From contig CALZFC010000096.1 of assembly GCA_945643635.1 (NCBI GenBank), forward strand, positions 186,001 to 250,000: a stretch of DNA of 64,000 nucleotides, given 5' to 3'. Of this stretch, positions 32,777-44,976 are shown in pieces. The first letter of the stretch is position 1; each line of letters begins with the position of its first letter. The notes below the pieces were generated by a model. The model did not search any database. It had not been told where the DNA came from and worked only from the letters and a program-made list of their open reading frames with translations. The position numbers were made by a program, and so were the translations under genes. The DNA is from Allodiplogaster sudhausi. Taxonomy: Eukaryota; Nematoda; Chromadorea; Rhabditida; Diplogasteridae.

Positions 32777-34340
32777 ATGCAGACTATGCTTTTTCGAAAT
32801 TTCTGAATAGCATCCTTTTCCGATGTCATAAGCAAAAATTCAGATCTAAAACGATTGCCACCTGCAGGAATCGAACCTGCGACCTTCGCTTTACAAGAGC
32901 GACGCTCTGCCCCTAAGCTAAGGTGGCTACGAGGGAACTCATGCAGGTCTGCATAATATTTGCAGATCTATAGTGATCATCAGAAACGGAAATCAAAAAA
33001 TTTGCCACCTGCAGGAATCGAACCTGCGACCTTCGCTTTACAAGAGCGACGCTCTGCCCCTAAGCTAAGGTGGCTACGAGGGAACTCATGCAGGTCTGCA
33101 TAATATTTGCAGATCTATAGTGATCATCAGAAACGGAAATCAAAAAATTTGCCACCTGCAGGAATCGAACCTGCGACCTTCGCTTTACGAGAGCGACGCT
33201 CTGCCCCTGAGCCAAGGAGGCATGCAGACTATGCTTTTTCGAAATTTCTGAATAGCATCCTTTTCCGATGTCATAAGCAAAAATTCAGATCTAAAACGAT
33301 TGCCACCTGCAGGAATCGAACCTGCGACCTTCGCTTTACAAGAGCGACGCTCTGCCCCTAAGCTAAGGTGGCTACGAGGGAACTCATGCAGGTCTGCATA
33401 ATATTTGTCCATCTATAGTGATCATCAGAAACGGAAATCAAAAAATTTGCCACCTGCAGGAATCGAACCTGCGACCTTCGCTTTACGAGAGCGACGCTCT
33501 GCCCCTGAGCCAAGGAGGCATGCAGACTATGCTTTTTCGAAATTTCTGAATAGCATCCTTTTCCGATGTCATAAGCAAAAATTCAGATCTAAAACGATTG
33601 CCACCTGCAGGAATCGAACCTGCGACCTTCGCTTTACAAGAGCGACGCTCTGCCCCTAAGCTAAGGTGGCTACGAGGGAACTCATGCAGGTCTGCATAAT
33701 ATTTGCAGATCTATAGTGATCATCAGAAACGGAAATCAAAAAATTTGCCACCTGCAGGAATCGAACCTGCGACCTTCGCTTTACGAGAGCGACGCTCTGC
33801 CCCTGAGCCAAGGAGGCATGCAGACTAAGCTTTTTCGAAATTTCTGAATAGCATCCTTTTCCGATGTCATAAGCAAAAATTCAGATCTAAAACGATTGCC
33901 ACCTGCAGGAATCGAACCTGCGACCTTCGCTTTACAAGAGCGACGCTCTGCCCCTAAGCTAAGGTGGCTACGAGGGAACTCATGCAGGTCTGCATAATAT
34001 TTGCAGATCTATAGTGATCATCAGAAACGGAAATCAAAAAATTTGCCACCTGCAGGAATCGAACCTGCGACCTTCGCTTTACAAGAGCGACGCTCTGCCC
34101 CTAAGCTAAGGTGGCTACGAGGGAACTCATGCAGGTCTGCATAATATTTGCAGATCTATAGTGATCATCAGAAACGGAAATCAAAAAATTTGCCACCTGC
34201 AGGAATCGAACCTGCGACCTTCGCTTTACGAGAGCGACGCTCTGCCCCTGAGCCAAGGAGGCATGCAGACTAAGCTTTTCGAAATTTCTGAATAGCATCC
34301 TTTTCCGATGTCATAAGCAAAAATTCAGATCTAAAACGAT

Positions 34341-34412
34341 TGCCACCTGCAGGAATCGAACCTGCGACCTTCGCTTTACAAGAGCGACGCTCTGCCCCTA
34401 AGCTAAGGTGGC
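34341..34412 (-). tRNA. TGT gene with spacer B upstream, C-to-T variant
   Basis: As 25113, but the following spacer reads ttttttgaaa through a C-to-T change. The preceding spacer (34263-34340) lacks one T. Confidence 0.88.
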
Positions 34413-35233
34413 ATGCAGACTATGCTTTTTTGAAATTTCTGAATAGCATCCTTTTCCGATGTCATAAGCAAAAATTCAGATCTAAAACGATTGCCACCTG
34501 CAGGAATCGAACCTGCGACCTTCGCTTTACAAGAGCGACGCTCTGCCCCTAAGCTAAGGTGGCTACGAGGGAACTCATGCAGGTCTGCATAATATTTGCA
34601 GATCTATAGTGATCATCAGAAACGGAAATCAAAAAATTTGCCACCTGCAGGAATCGAACCTGCGACCTTCGCTTTACAAGAGCGACGCTCTGCCCCTAAG
34701 CTAAGGTGGCTACGAGGGAACTCATGCAGGTCTGCATAATATTTGCAGATCTATAGTGATCATCAGAAACGGAAATCAAAAAATTTGCCACCTGCAGGAA
34801 TCGAACCTGCGACCTTCGCTTTACGAGAGCGACGCTCTGCCCCTGAGCCAAGGAGGCATGCAGACTAAGCTTTTTCGAAATTTCTGAATAGCATCCTTTT
34901 CCGATGTCATAAGCAAAAATTCAGATCTAAAACGATTGCCACCTGCAGGAATCGAACCTGCGACCTTCGCTTTACAAGAGCGACGCTCTGCCCCTAAGCT
35001 AAGGTGGCTACGAGGGAACTCATGCAGGTCTGCATAATATTTGTCCATCTATAGTGTCATCAGAAACGGAAATCAAAAAATTTGCCACCTGCAGGAATCG
35101 AACCTGCGACCTTCGCTTTACGAGAGCGACGCTCTGCCCCTGAGCCAAGGAGGCATGCAGACTATGCTTTTTCGAAATTTCTGAATAGCATCCTTTTCCG
35201 ATGTCATAAGCAAAAATTCAGATCTAAAACGAT

Positions 35234-35305
35234 TGCCACCTGCAGGAATCGAACCTGCGACCTTCGCTTTACAAGAGCGACGCTCTGCCCCTAAGCCAAG
35301 GAGGC
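35234..35305 (-). tRNA. Chimeric tRNA-Thr(TGT), 9-13 class
   Basis: 2978 bp after 32256. Followed by TGT and then mosaic CGT 35532. Confidence 0.87.
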
Positions 35306-35531
35306 ATGCAGACTATGCTTTTTCGAAATTTCTGAATAGCATCCTTTTCCGATGTCATAAGCAAAAATTCAGATCTAAAACGATTGCCACCTGCAGGAAT
35401 CGAACCTGCGACCTTCGCTTTACAAGAGCGACGCTCTGCCCCTAAGCTAAGGTGGCTACGAGGGAACTCATGCAGGTCTGCATAATATTTGCAGATCTAT
35501 AGTGATCATCAGAAACGGAAATCAAAAAATT

Positions 35532-35603
35532 TGCCACCTGCAGGAATCGAACCTGCGACCTTCGCTTTACGAGAGCGACGCTCTGCCCCTGAGCTAAGGA
35601 GGC
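35532..35603 (-). tRNA. Mosaic tRNA-Thr(CGT) with A9 and spacer A upstream, second copy
   Basis: Same as 27794. The spacer after it ends in atctaaaaatt, a sequence mixing spacer A with the atctaaaa of spacer B; a close relative precedes 31660. Confidence 0.84.
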
Positions 35604-36273
35604 TACGAGGGAACTCATGCAGGTCTGCATAATATTTGCAGATCTATAGTGATCATCAGAAACGGAAATCTAAAAATTGCCACCTGCAGGAATCGAACCT
35701 GCGACCTTCGCTTTACAAGAGCGACGCTCTGCCCCTAAGCTAAGGTGGCTACGAGGGAACTCATGCAGGTCTGCATAATATTTGCAGATCTATAGTGATC
35801 ATCAGAAACGGAAATCAAAAAATTTGCCACCTGCAGGAATCGAACCTGCGACCTTCGCTTTACGAGAGCGACGCTCTGCCCCTGAGCCAAGGAGGCATGC
35901 AGACTATGCTTTTTCGAAATTTCTGAATAGCATCCTTTTCCGATGTCATAAGCAAAAATTCAGATCTAAAACGATTGCCACCTGCAGGAATCGAACCTGC
36001 GACCTTCGCTTTACAAGAGCGACGCTCTGCCCCTAAGCTAAGGTGGCTACGAGGGAACTCATGCAGGTCTGCATAATATTTGTCCATCTATAGTGATCAT
36101 CAGAAACGGAAATCAAAAAATTTGCCACCTGCAGGAATCGAACCTGCGACCTTCGCTTTACGAGAGCGACGCTCTGCCCCTGAGCCAAGGAGGCATGCAG
36201 ACTATGCTTTTTCGAAATTTCTGAATAGCATCCTTTTCCGATGTCATAAGCAAAAATTCAGATCTAAAACGAT

Positions 36274-36345
36274 TGCCACCTGCAGGAATCGAACCTGCGA
36301 CCTTCGCTTTACAAGAGCGACGCTCTGCCCCTAAGCTAAGGAGGC
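36274..36345 (-). tRNA. Chimeric tRNA-Thr(TGT), 4-9 crossover class
   Basis: Here the preceding 9-13 chimera is 1040 bp away (35234), because a block with mosaic 35532 lies between them. Confidence 0.87.
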
Positions 36346-38059
36346 ATGCAGACTATGCTTTTTCGAAATTTCTGAATAGCATCCTTTTCCGATGTCATAA
36401 GCAAAAATTCAGATCTAAAACGATTGCCACCTGCAGGAATCGAACCTGCGACCTTCGCTTTACAAGAGCGACGCTCTGCCCCTAAGCTAAGGTGGCTACG
36501 AGGGAACTCATGCAGGTCTGCATAATATTTGCAGATCTATAGTGATCATCAGAAACGGAAATCAAAAAATTGCCACCTGCAGGAATCGAACCTGCGACCT
36601 TCGCTTTACAAGAGCGACGCTCTGCCCCTAAGCTAAGGTGGCTACGAGGGAACTCATGCAGGTCTGCATAATATTTGCAGATCTATAGTGATCATCAGAA
36701 ACGGAAATAAAAAATTTGCCACCTGCAGGAATCGAACCTGCGACCTTCGCTTTACGAGAGCGACGCTCTGCCCCTGAGCCAAGGAGGCATGCAGACTATG
36801 CTTTTTCGAAATTTCTGAATAGCATCCTTTTCCGATGTCATAAGCAAAAATTCAGATCTAAAACGATTGCCACCTGCAGGAATCGAACCTGCGACCTTCG
36901 CTTTACAAGAGCGACGCTCTGCCCCTAAGCTAAGGTGGCTACGAGGGAACTCATGCAGGTCTGCATAATATTTGTCCATCTATAGTGATCATCAGAAACG
37001 GAAATCAAAAAATTTGCCACCTGCAGGAATCGAACCTGCGACCTTCGCTTTACGAGAGCGACGCTCTGCCCCTGAGCCAAGGAGGCATGCAGACTATGCT
37101 TTTTCGAAATTTCTGAATAGCATCCTTTTCCGATGTCATAAGCAAAAATTCAGATCTAAAACGATTGCCACCTGCAGGAATCGAACCTGCGACCTTCGCT
37201 TTACAAGAGCGACGCTCTGCCCCTAAGCTAAGGTGGCTACGAGGGAACTCATGCAGGTCTGCATAATATTTGCAGATCTATAGTGATCATCAGAAACGGA
37301 AATCAAAAAATTTGCCACCTGCAGGAATCGAACCTGCGACCTTCGCTTTACGAGAGCGACGCTCTGCCCCTGAGCCAAGGAGGCATGCAGACTATGCTTT
37401 TTCGAAATTTCTGAATAGCATCCTTTTCCGATGTCATAAGCAAAAATTCAGATCTAAAACGATTGCCACCTGCAGGAATCGAACCTGCGACCTTCGCTTT
37501 ACAAGAGCGACGCTCTGCCCCTAAGCTAAGGTGGCTACGAGGGAACTCATGCAGGTCTGCATAATATTTGCAGATCTATAGTGATCATCAGAAACGGAAA
37601 TCAAAAAATTTGCCACCTGCAGGAATCGAACCTGCGACCTTCGCTTTACGAGAGCGACGCTCTGCCCCTGAGCCAAGGAGGCATGCAGACTAAGCTTTTT
37701 CGAAATTTCTGAATAGCATCCTTTTCCGATGTCATAAGCAAAAATTCAGATCTAAAACGATTGCCACCTGCAGGAATCGAACCTGCGACCTTCGCTTTAC
37801 AAGAGCGACGCTCTGCCCCTAAGCTAAGGTGGCTACGAGGGAACTCATGCAGGTCTGCATAATATTTGTCCATCTATAGTGATCATCAGAAACGGAAATC
37901 AAAAAATTTGCCACCTGCAGGAATCGAACCTGCGACCTTCGCTTTACGAGAGCGACGCTCTGCCCCTGAGCCAAGGAGGCATGCAGACTATGCTTTTTCG
38001 AAATTTCTGAATAGCATCCTTTTCCGATGTCATAAGCAAAAATTCAGATCTAAAACGAT

Positions 38060-38131
38060 TGCCACCTGCAGGAATCGAACCTGCGACCTTCGCTTTACAA
38101 GAGCGACGCTCTGCCCCTAAGCCAAGGAGGC
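38060..38131 (-). tRNA. Chimeric tRNA-Thr(TGT), 9-13 class
   Basis: 2826 bp after 35234, and the same distance before the damaged relative at 40886. Confidence 0.87.
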
Positions 38132-39993
38132 ATGCAGACTATGCTTTTTCGAAATTTCTGAATAGCATCCTTTTCCGATGTCATAAGCAAAAATTCAGAT
38201 CTAAAACGATTGCCACCTGCAGGAATCGAACCTGCGACCTTCGCTTTACAAGAGCGACGCTCTGCCCCTAAGCTAAGGTGGCTACGAGGGAACTCATGCA
38301 GGTCTGCATAATATTTGCAGATCTATAGTGATCATCAGAAACGGAAATCAAAAAATTTGCCACCTGCAGGAATCGAACCTGCGACCTTCGCTTTACGAGA
38401 GCGACGCTCTGCCCCTGAGCCAAGGAGGCATGCAGACTATGCTTTTTCGAAATTTCTGAATAGCATCCTTTTCCGATGTCATAAGCAAAAATTCAGATCT
38501 AAAACGATTGCCACCTGCAGGAATCGAACCTGCGACCTTCGCTTTACAAGAGCGACGCTCTGCCCCTAAGCTAAGGTGGCTACGAGGGAACTCATGCAGG
38601 TCTGCATAATATTTGCAGATCTATAGTGATCATCAGAAACGGAAATCAAAAAATTTGCCACCTGCAGGAATCGAACCTGCGACCTTCGCTTTACAAGAGC
38701 GACGCTCTGCCCCTAAGCTAAGGTGGCTACGAGGGAACTCATGCAGGTCTGCATAATATTTGCAGATCTATAGTGATCATCAGAAACGGAAATAAAAAAA
38801 TTTGCCACCTGCAGGAATCGAACCTGCGACCTTCGCTTTACGAGAGCGACGCTCTGCCCCTGAGCCAAGGAGGCATGCAGACTATGCTTTTTCGAAATTT
38901 CTGAATAGCATCCTTTTCCGATGTCATAAGCAAAAATTCAGATCTAAAACGATTGCCACCTGCAGGAATCGAACCTGCGACCTTCGCTTTACAAGAGCGA
39001 CGCTCTGCCCCTAAGCTAAGGTGGCTACGAGGGAACTCATGCAGGTCTGCATAATATTTGTCCATCTATAGTGATCATCAGAAACGGAAATCAAAAAATT
39101 TGCCACCTGCAGGAATCGAACCTGCGACCTTCGCTTTACGAGAGCGACGCTCTGCCCCTGAGCCAAGGAGGCATGCAGACTATGCTTTTTCGAAATTTCT
39201 GAATAGCATCCTTTTCCGATGTCATAAGCAAAAATTCAGATCTAAAACGATTGCCACCTGCAGGAATCGAACCTGCGACCTTCGCTTTACAAGAGCGACG
39301 CTCTGCCCCTAAGCTAAGGTGGCTACGAGGGAACTCATGCAGGTCTGCATAATATTTGCAGATCTATAGTGATCATCAGAAACGGAAATCAAAAAATTTG
39401 CCACCTGCAGGAATCGAACCTGCGACCTTCGCTTTACGAGAGCGACGCTCTGCCCCTGAGCCAAGGAGGCATGCAGACTAAGCTTTTTCGAAATTTCTGA
39501 ATAGCATCCTTTTCCGATGTCATAAGCAAAAATTCAGATCTAAAACGATTGCCACCTGCAGGAATCGAACCTGCGACCTTCGCTTTACAAGAGCGACGCT
39601 CTGCCCCTAAGCTAAGGTGGCTACGAGGGAACTCATGCAGGTCTGCATAATATTTGCAGATCTATAGTGATCATCAGAAACGGAAATCAAAAAATTTGCC
39701 ACCTGCAGGAATCGAACCTGCGACCTTCGCTTTACAAGAGCGACGCTCTGCCCCTAAGCTAAGGTGGCTACGAGGGAACTCATGCAGGTCTGCATAATAT
39801 TTGCAGATCTATAGTGATCATCAGAAACGGAAATCAAAAAATTTGCCACCTGCAGGAATCGAACCTGCGACCTTCGCTTTACGAGAGCGACGCTCTGCCC
39901 CTGAGCCAAGGAGGCATGCAGACTAACTTTTTCGAAATTTCTGAATAGCATCCTTTTCCGATGTCATAAGCAAAAATTCAGATCTAAAACGAT

Positions 39994-40065
39994 TGCCACC
40001 TGCAGGAATCGAACCTGCGACCTTCGCTTTACAAGAGCGACGCTCTGCCCCTAAGCTAAGGTGGC
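39994..40065 (-). tRNA. TGT gene with spacer B upstream
   Basis: The preceding spacer B has lost the G of actaag (actaac). The surrounding gene order matches the block around 34341. Confidence 0.88.
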
Positions 40066-40885
40066 ATGCAGACTATGCTTTTTCGAAATTTCTGAATAGC
40101 ATCCTTTTCCGATGTCATAAGCAAAAATTCAGATCTAAAACGATTGCCACCTGCAGGAATCGAACCTGCGACCTTCGCTTTACAAGAGCGACGCTCTGCC
40201 CCTAAGCTAAGGTGGCTACGAGGGAACTCATGCAGGTCTGCATAATATTTGCAGATCTATAGTGATCATCAGAAACGGAAATCAAAAAATTGCCACCTGC
40301 AGGAATCGAACCTGCGACCTTCGCTTTACAAGAGCGACGCTCTGCCCCTAAGCTAAGGTGGCTACGAGGGAACTCATGCAGGTCTGCATAATATTTGCAG
40401 ATCTATAGTGATCATCAGAAACGGAAATAAAAAAATTTGCCACCTGCAGGAATCGAACCTGCGACCTTCGCTTTACGAGAGCGACGCTCTGCCCCTGAGC
40501 CAAGGAGGCATGCAGACTAAGCTTTTTCGAAATTTCTGAATAGCATCCTTTTCCGATGTCATAAGCAAAAATTCAGATCTAAAACGATTGCCACCTGCAG
40601 GAATCGAACCTGCGACCTTCGCTTTACAAGAGCGACGCTCTGCCCCTAAGCTAAGGTGGCTACGAGGGAACTCATGCAGGTCTGCATAATATTTGTCCAT
40701 CTATAGTGTACATCAGAAACGGAATCAAAAAATTTGCCACCTGCAGGAATCGAACCTGCGACCTTCGCTTTACGAGAGCGACGCTCTGCCCCTGAGCCAA
40801 GGAGGCATGCAGACTATGCTTTTTCGAAATTTCTGAATAGCATCCTTTTCCGATGTCATAAGCAAAAATTCAGATCTAAAACGAT

Positions 40886-40956
40886 TGCCACCTGCAGGAA
40901 TCGAACCTGCGACCTTCGCTTTACAAGAGCGACGCTCTGCCCCTAAGCAAGGAGGC
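40886..40956 (-). pseudogene. 9-13 class tRNA-Thr(TGT) with 1-nt D-arm deletion
   Basis: As the other 9-13 chimeras but one G at nucleotides 9-10 is lost (71 bp). The A box no longer fits the consensus spacing, and the acceptor/D-stem linker or the D stem is shortened; the U-U mismatch is also present. Probably impaired. Confidence 0.7.
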
Positions 40957-41182
40957 ATGCAGACTATGCTTTTTCGAAATTTCTGAATAGCATCCTTTTC
41001 CGATGTCATAAGCAAAAATTCAGATCTAAAACGATTGCCACCTGCAGGAATCGAACCTGCGACCTTCGCTTTACAAGAGCGACGCTCTGCCCCTAAGCTA
41101 AGGTGGCTACGAGGGAACTCATGCAGGTCTGCATAATATTTGCAGATCTATAGTGATCATCAGAAACGGAAATCAAAAAATT

Positions 41183-41254
41183 TGCCACCTGCAGGAATCG
41201 AACCTGCGACCTTCGCTTTACGAGAGCGACGCTCTGCCCCTGAGCTAAGGAGGC
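41183..41254 (-). tRNA. Mosaic tRNA-Thr(CGT) with A9, tgcgag flank
   Basis: As 27794, but the upstream spacer A begins tgcgaggg instead of tacgaggg. That substitution is shared only with the gene at 31516, linking the two blocks. Confidence 0.84.
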
Positions 41255-41925
41255 TGCGAGGGAACTCATGCAGGTCTGCATAATATTTGCAGATCTATAG
41301 TGATCATCAGAAACGGAAATCAAAAAAATTGCCACCTGCAGGAATCGAACCTGCGACCTTCGCTTTACAAGAGCGACGCTCTGCCCCTAAGCTAAGGTGG
41401 CTACGAGGGAACTCATGCAGGTCTGCATAATATTTGCAGATCTATAGTGATCATCAGAAACGGAAATCAAAAAATTTGCCACCTGCAGGAATCGAACCTG
41501 CGACCTTCGCTTTACGAGAGCGACGCTCTGCCCCTGAGCCAAGGAGGCATGCAGACTATGCTTTTTCGAAATTTCTGAATAGCATCCTTTTCCGATGTCA
41601 TAAGCAAAAATTCAGATCTAAAACGATTGCCACCTGCAGGAATCGAACCTGCGACCTTCGCTTTACAAGAGCGACGCTCTGCCCCTAAGCTAAGGTGGCT
41701 ACGAGGGAACTCATGCAGGTCTGCATAATATTTGTCCATCTATAGTGATCATCAGAAACGGAAATCAAAAAATTTGCCACCTGCAGGAATCGAACCTGCG
41801 ACCTTCGCTTTACGAGAGCGACGCTCTGCCCCTGAGCCAAGGAGGCATGCAGACTATGCTTTTTCGAAATTTCTGAATAGCATCCTTTTCCGATGTCATA
41901 AGCAAAAATTCAGATCTAAAACGAT

Positions 41926-41997
41926 TGCCACCTGCAGGAATCGAACCTGCGACCTTCGCTTTACAAGAGCGACGCTCTGCCCCTAAGCTAAGGTGGC
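41926..41997 (-). tRNA. TGT gene with spacer B upstream
   Basis: The following spacer B lacks one T in its T run. The last gene of this class in the window. Confidence 0.88.
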
Positions 41998-43414
41998 ATG
42001 CAGACTATGCTTTTCGAAATTTCTGAATAGCATCCTTTTCCGATGTCATAAGCAAAAATTCAGATCTAAAACGATTGCCACCTGCAGGAATCGAACCTGC
42101 GACCTTCGCTTTACAAGAGCGACGCTCTGCCCCTAAGCTAAGGTGGCTACGAGGGAACTCATGCAGGTCTGCATAATATTTGCAGATCTATAGTGATCAT
42201 CAGAAACGGAAATCAAAAAATTTGCCACCTGCAGGAATCGAACCTGCGACCTTCGCTTTACAAGAGCGACGCTCTGCCCCTAAGCTAAGGTGGCTACGAG
42301 GGAACTCATGCAGGTCTGCATAATATTTGCAGATCTATAGTGATCATCAGAAACGGAAATCAAAAAATTTGCCACCTGCAGGAATCGAACCTGCGACCTT
42401 CGCTTTACGAGAGCGACGCTCTGCCCCTGAGCCAAGGAGGCATGCAGACTATGCTTTTTCGAAATTTCTGAATAGCATCCTTTTCCGATGTCATAAGCAA
42501 AAATTCAGATCTAAAACGATTGCCACCTGCAGGAATCGAACCTGCGACCTTCGCTTTACAAGAGCGACGCTCTGCCCCTAAGCTAAGGTGGCTACGAGGG
42601 AACTCATGCAGGTCTGCATAATATTTGTCCATCTATAGTGATCATCAGAAACGGAAATCAAAAAATTTGCCACCTGCAGGAATCGAACCTGCGACCTTCG
42701 CTTTACGAGAGCGACGCTCTGCCCCTGAGCCAAGGAGGCATGCAGACTATGCTTTTTCGAAATTTCTGAATAGCATCCTTTTCCGATGTCATAAGCAAAA
42801 ATTCAGATCTAAAACGATTGCCACCTGCAGGAATCGAACCTGCGACCTTCGCTTTACAAGAGCGACGCTCTGCCCCTAAGCTAAGGTGGCTACGAGGGAA
42901 CTCATGCAGGTCTGCATAATATTTGCAGATCTATAGTGATCATCAGAAACGGAAATCAAAAAATTTGCCACCTGCAGGAATCGAACCTGCGACCTTCGCT
43001 TTACGAGAGCGACGCTCTGCCCCTGAGCCAAGGAGGCATGCAGACTAAGCTTTTTCGAAATTTCTGAATAGCATCCTTTTCCGATGTCATAAGCAAAAAT
43101 TCAGATCTAAAACGATTGCCACCTGCAGGAATCGAACCTGCGACCTTCGCTTTACAAGAGCGACGCTCTGCCCCTAAGCTAAGGTGGCTACGAGGGAACT
43201 CATGCAGGTCTGCATAATATTTGTCCATCTATAGTGATCATCAGAAACGGAAATCAAAAAATTTGCCACCTGCAGGAATCGAACCTGCGACCTTCGCTTT
43301 ACGAGAGCGACGCTCTGCCCCTGAGCCAAGGAGGCATGCAGACTATGCTTTTTCGAAATTTCTGAATAGCATCCTTTTCCGATGTCATAAGCAAAAATTC
43401 AGATCTAAAACGAT

Positions 43415-43486
43415 TGCCACCTGCAGGAATCGAACCTGCGACCTTCGCTTTACAAGAGCGACGCTCTGCCCCTAAGCTAAGGAGGC
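43415..43486 (-). tRNA. Chimeric tRNA-Thr(TGT), 4-9 crossover class
   Basis: Starts a run of four TGT genes (43415, 43566, 43713, 43860). Confidence 0.87.
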
Positions 43487-44157
43487 ATGCAGACTATGCT
43501 TTTTCGAAATTTCTGAATAGCATCCTTTTCCGATGTCATAAGCAAAAATTCAGATCTAAAACGATTGCCACCTGCAGGAATCGAACCTGCGACCTTCGCT
43601 TTACAAGAGCGACGCTCTGCCCCTAAGCTAAGGTGGCTACGAGGGAACTCATGCAGGTCTGCATAATATTTGCAGATCTATAGTGATCATCAGAAACGGA
43701 AATCAAAAAATTTGCCACCTGCAGGAATCGAACCTGCGACCTTCGCTTTACAAGAGCGACGCTCTGCCCCTAAGCTAAGGTGGCTACGAGGGAACTCATG
43801 CAGGTCTGCATAATATTTGCAGATCTATAGTGATCATCAGAAACGGAAATCAAAAAAATTGCCACCTGCAGGAATCGAACCTGCGACCTTCGCTTTACAA
43901 GAGCGACGCTCTGCCCCTAAGCTAAGGTGGCTACGAGGGAACTCATGCAGGTCTGCATAATATTTGCAGATCTATAGTGATCATCAGAAACGGAAATCAA
44001 AAAATTTGCCACCTGCAGGAATCGAACCTGCGACCTTCGCTTTACGAGAGCGACGCTCTGCCCCTGAGCCAAGGAGGCATGCAGACTATGCTTTTTCGAA
44101 ATTTCTGAATAGCATCCTTTTCCGATGTCATAAGCAAAAATTCAGATCTAAAACGAT

Positions 44158-44229
44158 TGCCACCTGCAGGAATCGAACCTGCGACCTTCGCTTTACGAGA
44201 GCGACGCTCTGCCCCTGAGCCAAGGAGGC
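44158..44229 (-). tRNA. CGT gene in a TGT slot, only zone II copy
   Basis: A standard CGT gene with the TGT terminator, preceded by another standard CGT gene at 44007. The only case of this class in the TGT-rich zone, so probably an independent exchange. Confidence 0.9.
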
Positions 44230-44904
44230 ATGCAGACTAAGCTTTTTCGAAATTTCTGAATAGCATCCTTTTCCGATGTCATAAGCAAAAATTCAGATCT
44301 AAAACGATTGCCACCTGCAGGAATCGAACCTGCGACCTTCGCTTTACAAGAGCGACGCTCTGCCCCTAAGCTAAGGTGGCTACGAGGGAACTCATGCAGG
44401 TCTGCATAATATTTGCAGATCTATAGTGATCATCAGAAACGGAAATCAAAAAATTTGCCACCTGCAGGAATCGAACCTGCGACCTTCGCTTTACGAGAGC
44501 GACGCTCTGCCCCTGAGCCAAGGAGGCATGCAGACTATGCTTTTTCGAAATTTCTGAATAGCATCCTTTTCCGATGTCATAAGCAAAAATTCAGATCTAA
44601 AACGATTGCCACCTGCAGGAATCGAACCTGCGACCTTCGCTTTACAAGAGCGACGCTCTGCCCCTAAGCTAAGGTGGCTACGAGGGAACTCATGCAGGTC
44701 TGCATAATATTTGTCCATCTATAGTGATCATCAGAAACGGAAATCAAAAAATTTGCCACCTGCAGGAATCGAACCTGCGACCTTCGCTTTACGAGAGCGA
44801 CGCTCTGCCCCTGAGCCAAGGAGGCATGCAGACTATGCTTTTTCGAAATTTCTGAATAGCATCCTTTTCCGATGTCATAAGCAAAAATTCAGATCTAAAA
44901 CGAT

Positions 44905-44976
44905 TGCCACCTGCAGGAATCGAACCTGCGACCTTCGCTTTACAAGAGCGACGCTCTGCCCCTAAGCCAAGGAGGC
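44905..44976 (-). tRNA. Chimeric tRNA-Thr(TGT), 9-13 class
   Basis: Opens a run of four TGT genes (44905, 45056, 45203, 45350). Confidence 0.87.

Larger units (their letters stand above)
31958..39915 (-). tRNA. Index of 54 tRNA-Thr genes, 31958-39915
   Basis: Left ends, star = separate entry: T31958 C32105 T32256* T32407 C32554 T32705* T32856 T33003 C33150 T33301 C33448 T33599 C33746 T33897 T34044 C34191 T34341* T34492 T34639 C34786 T34937 C35083 T35234* T35385 C35532* T35678 C35825 T35976 C36123 T36274* T36425 T36571 C36717 T36868 C37015 T37166 C37313 T37464 C37611 T37762 C37909 T38060* T38211 C38358 T38509 T38656 C38803 T38954 C39101 T39252 C39399 T39550 T39697 C39844. A-x-A TGT copies: 33003, 34044, 34639, 35678, 36571, 38656, 39697. 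Confidence 0.92.
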
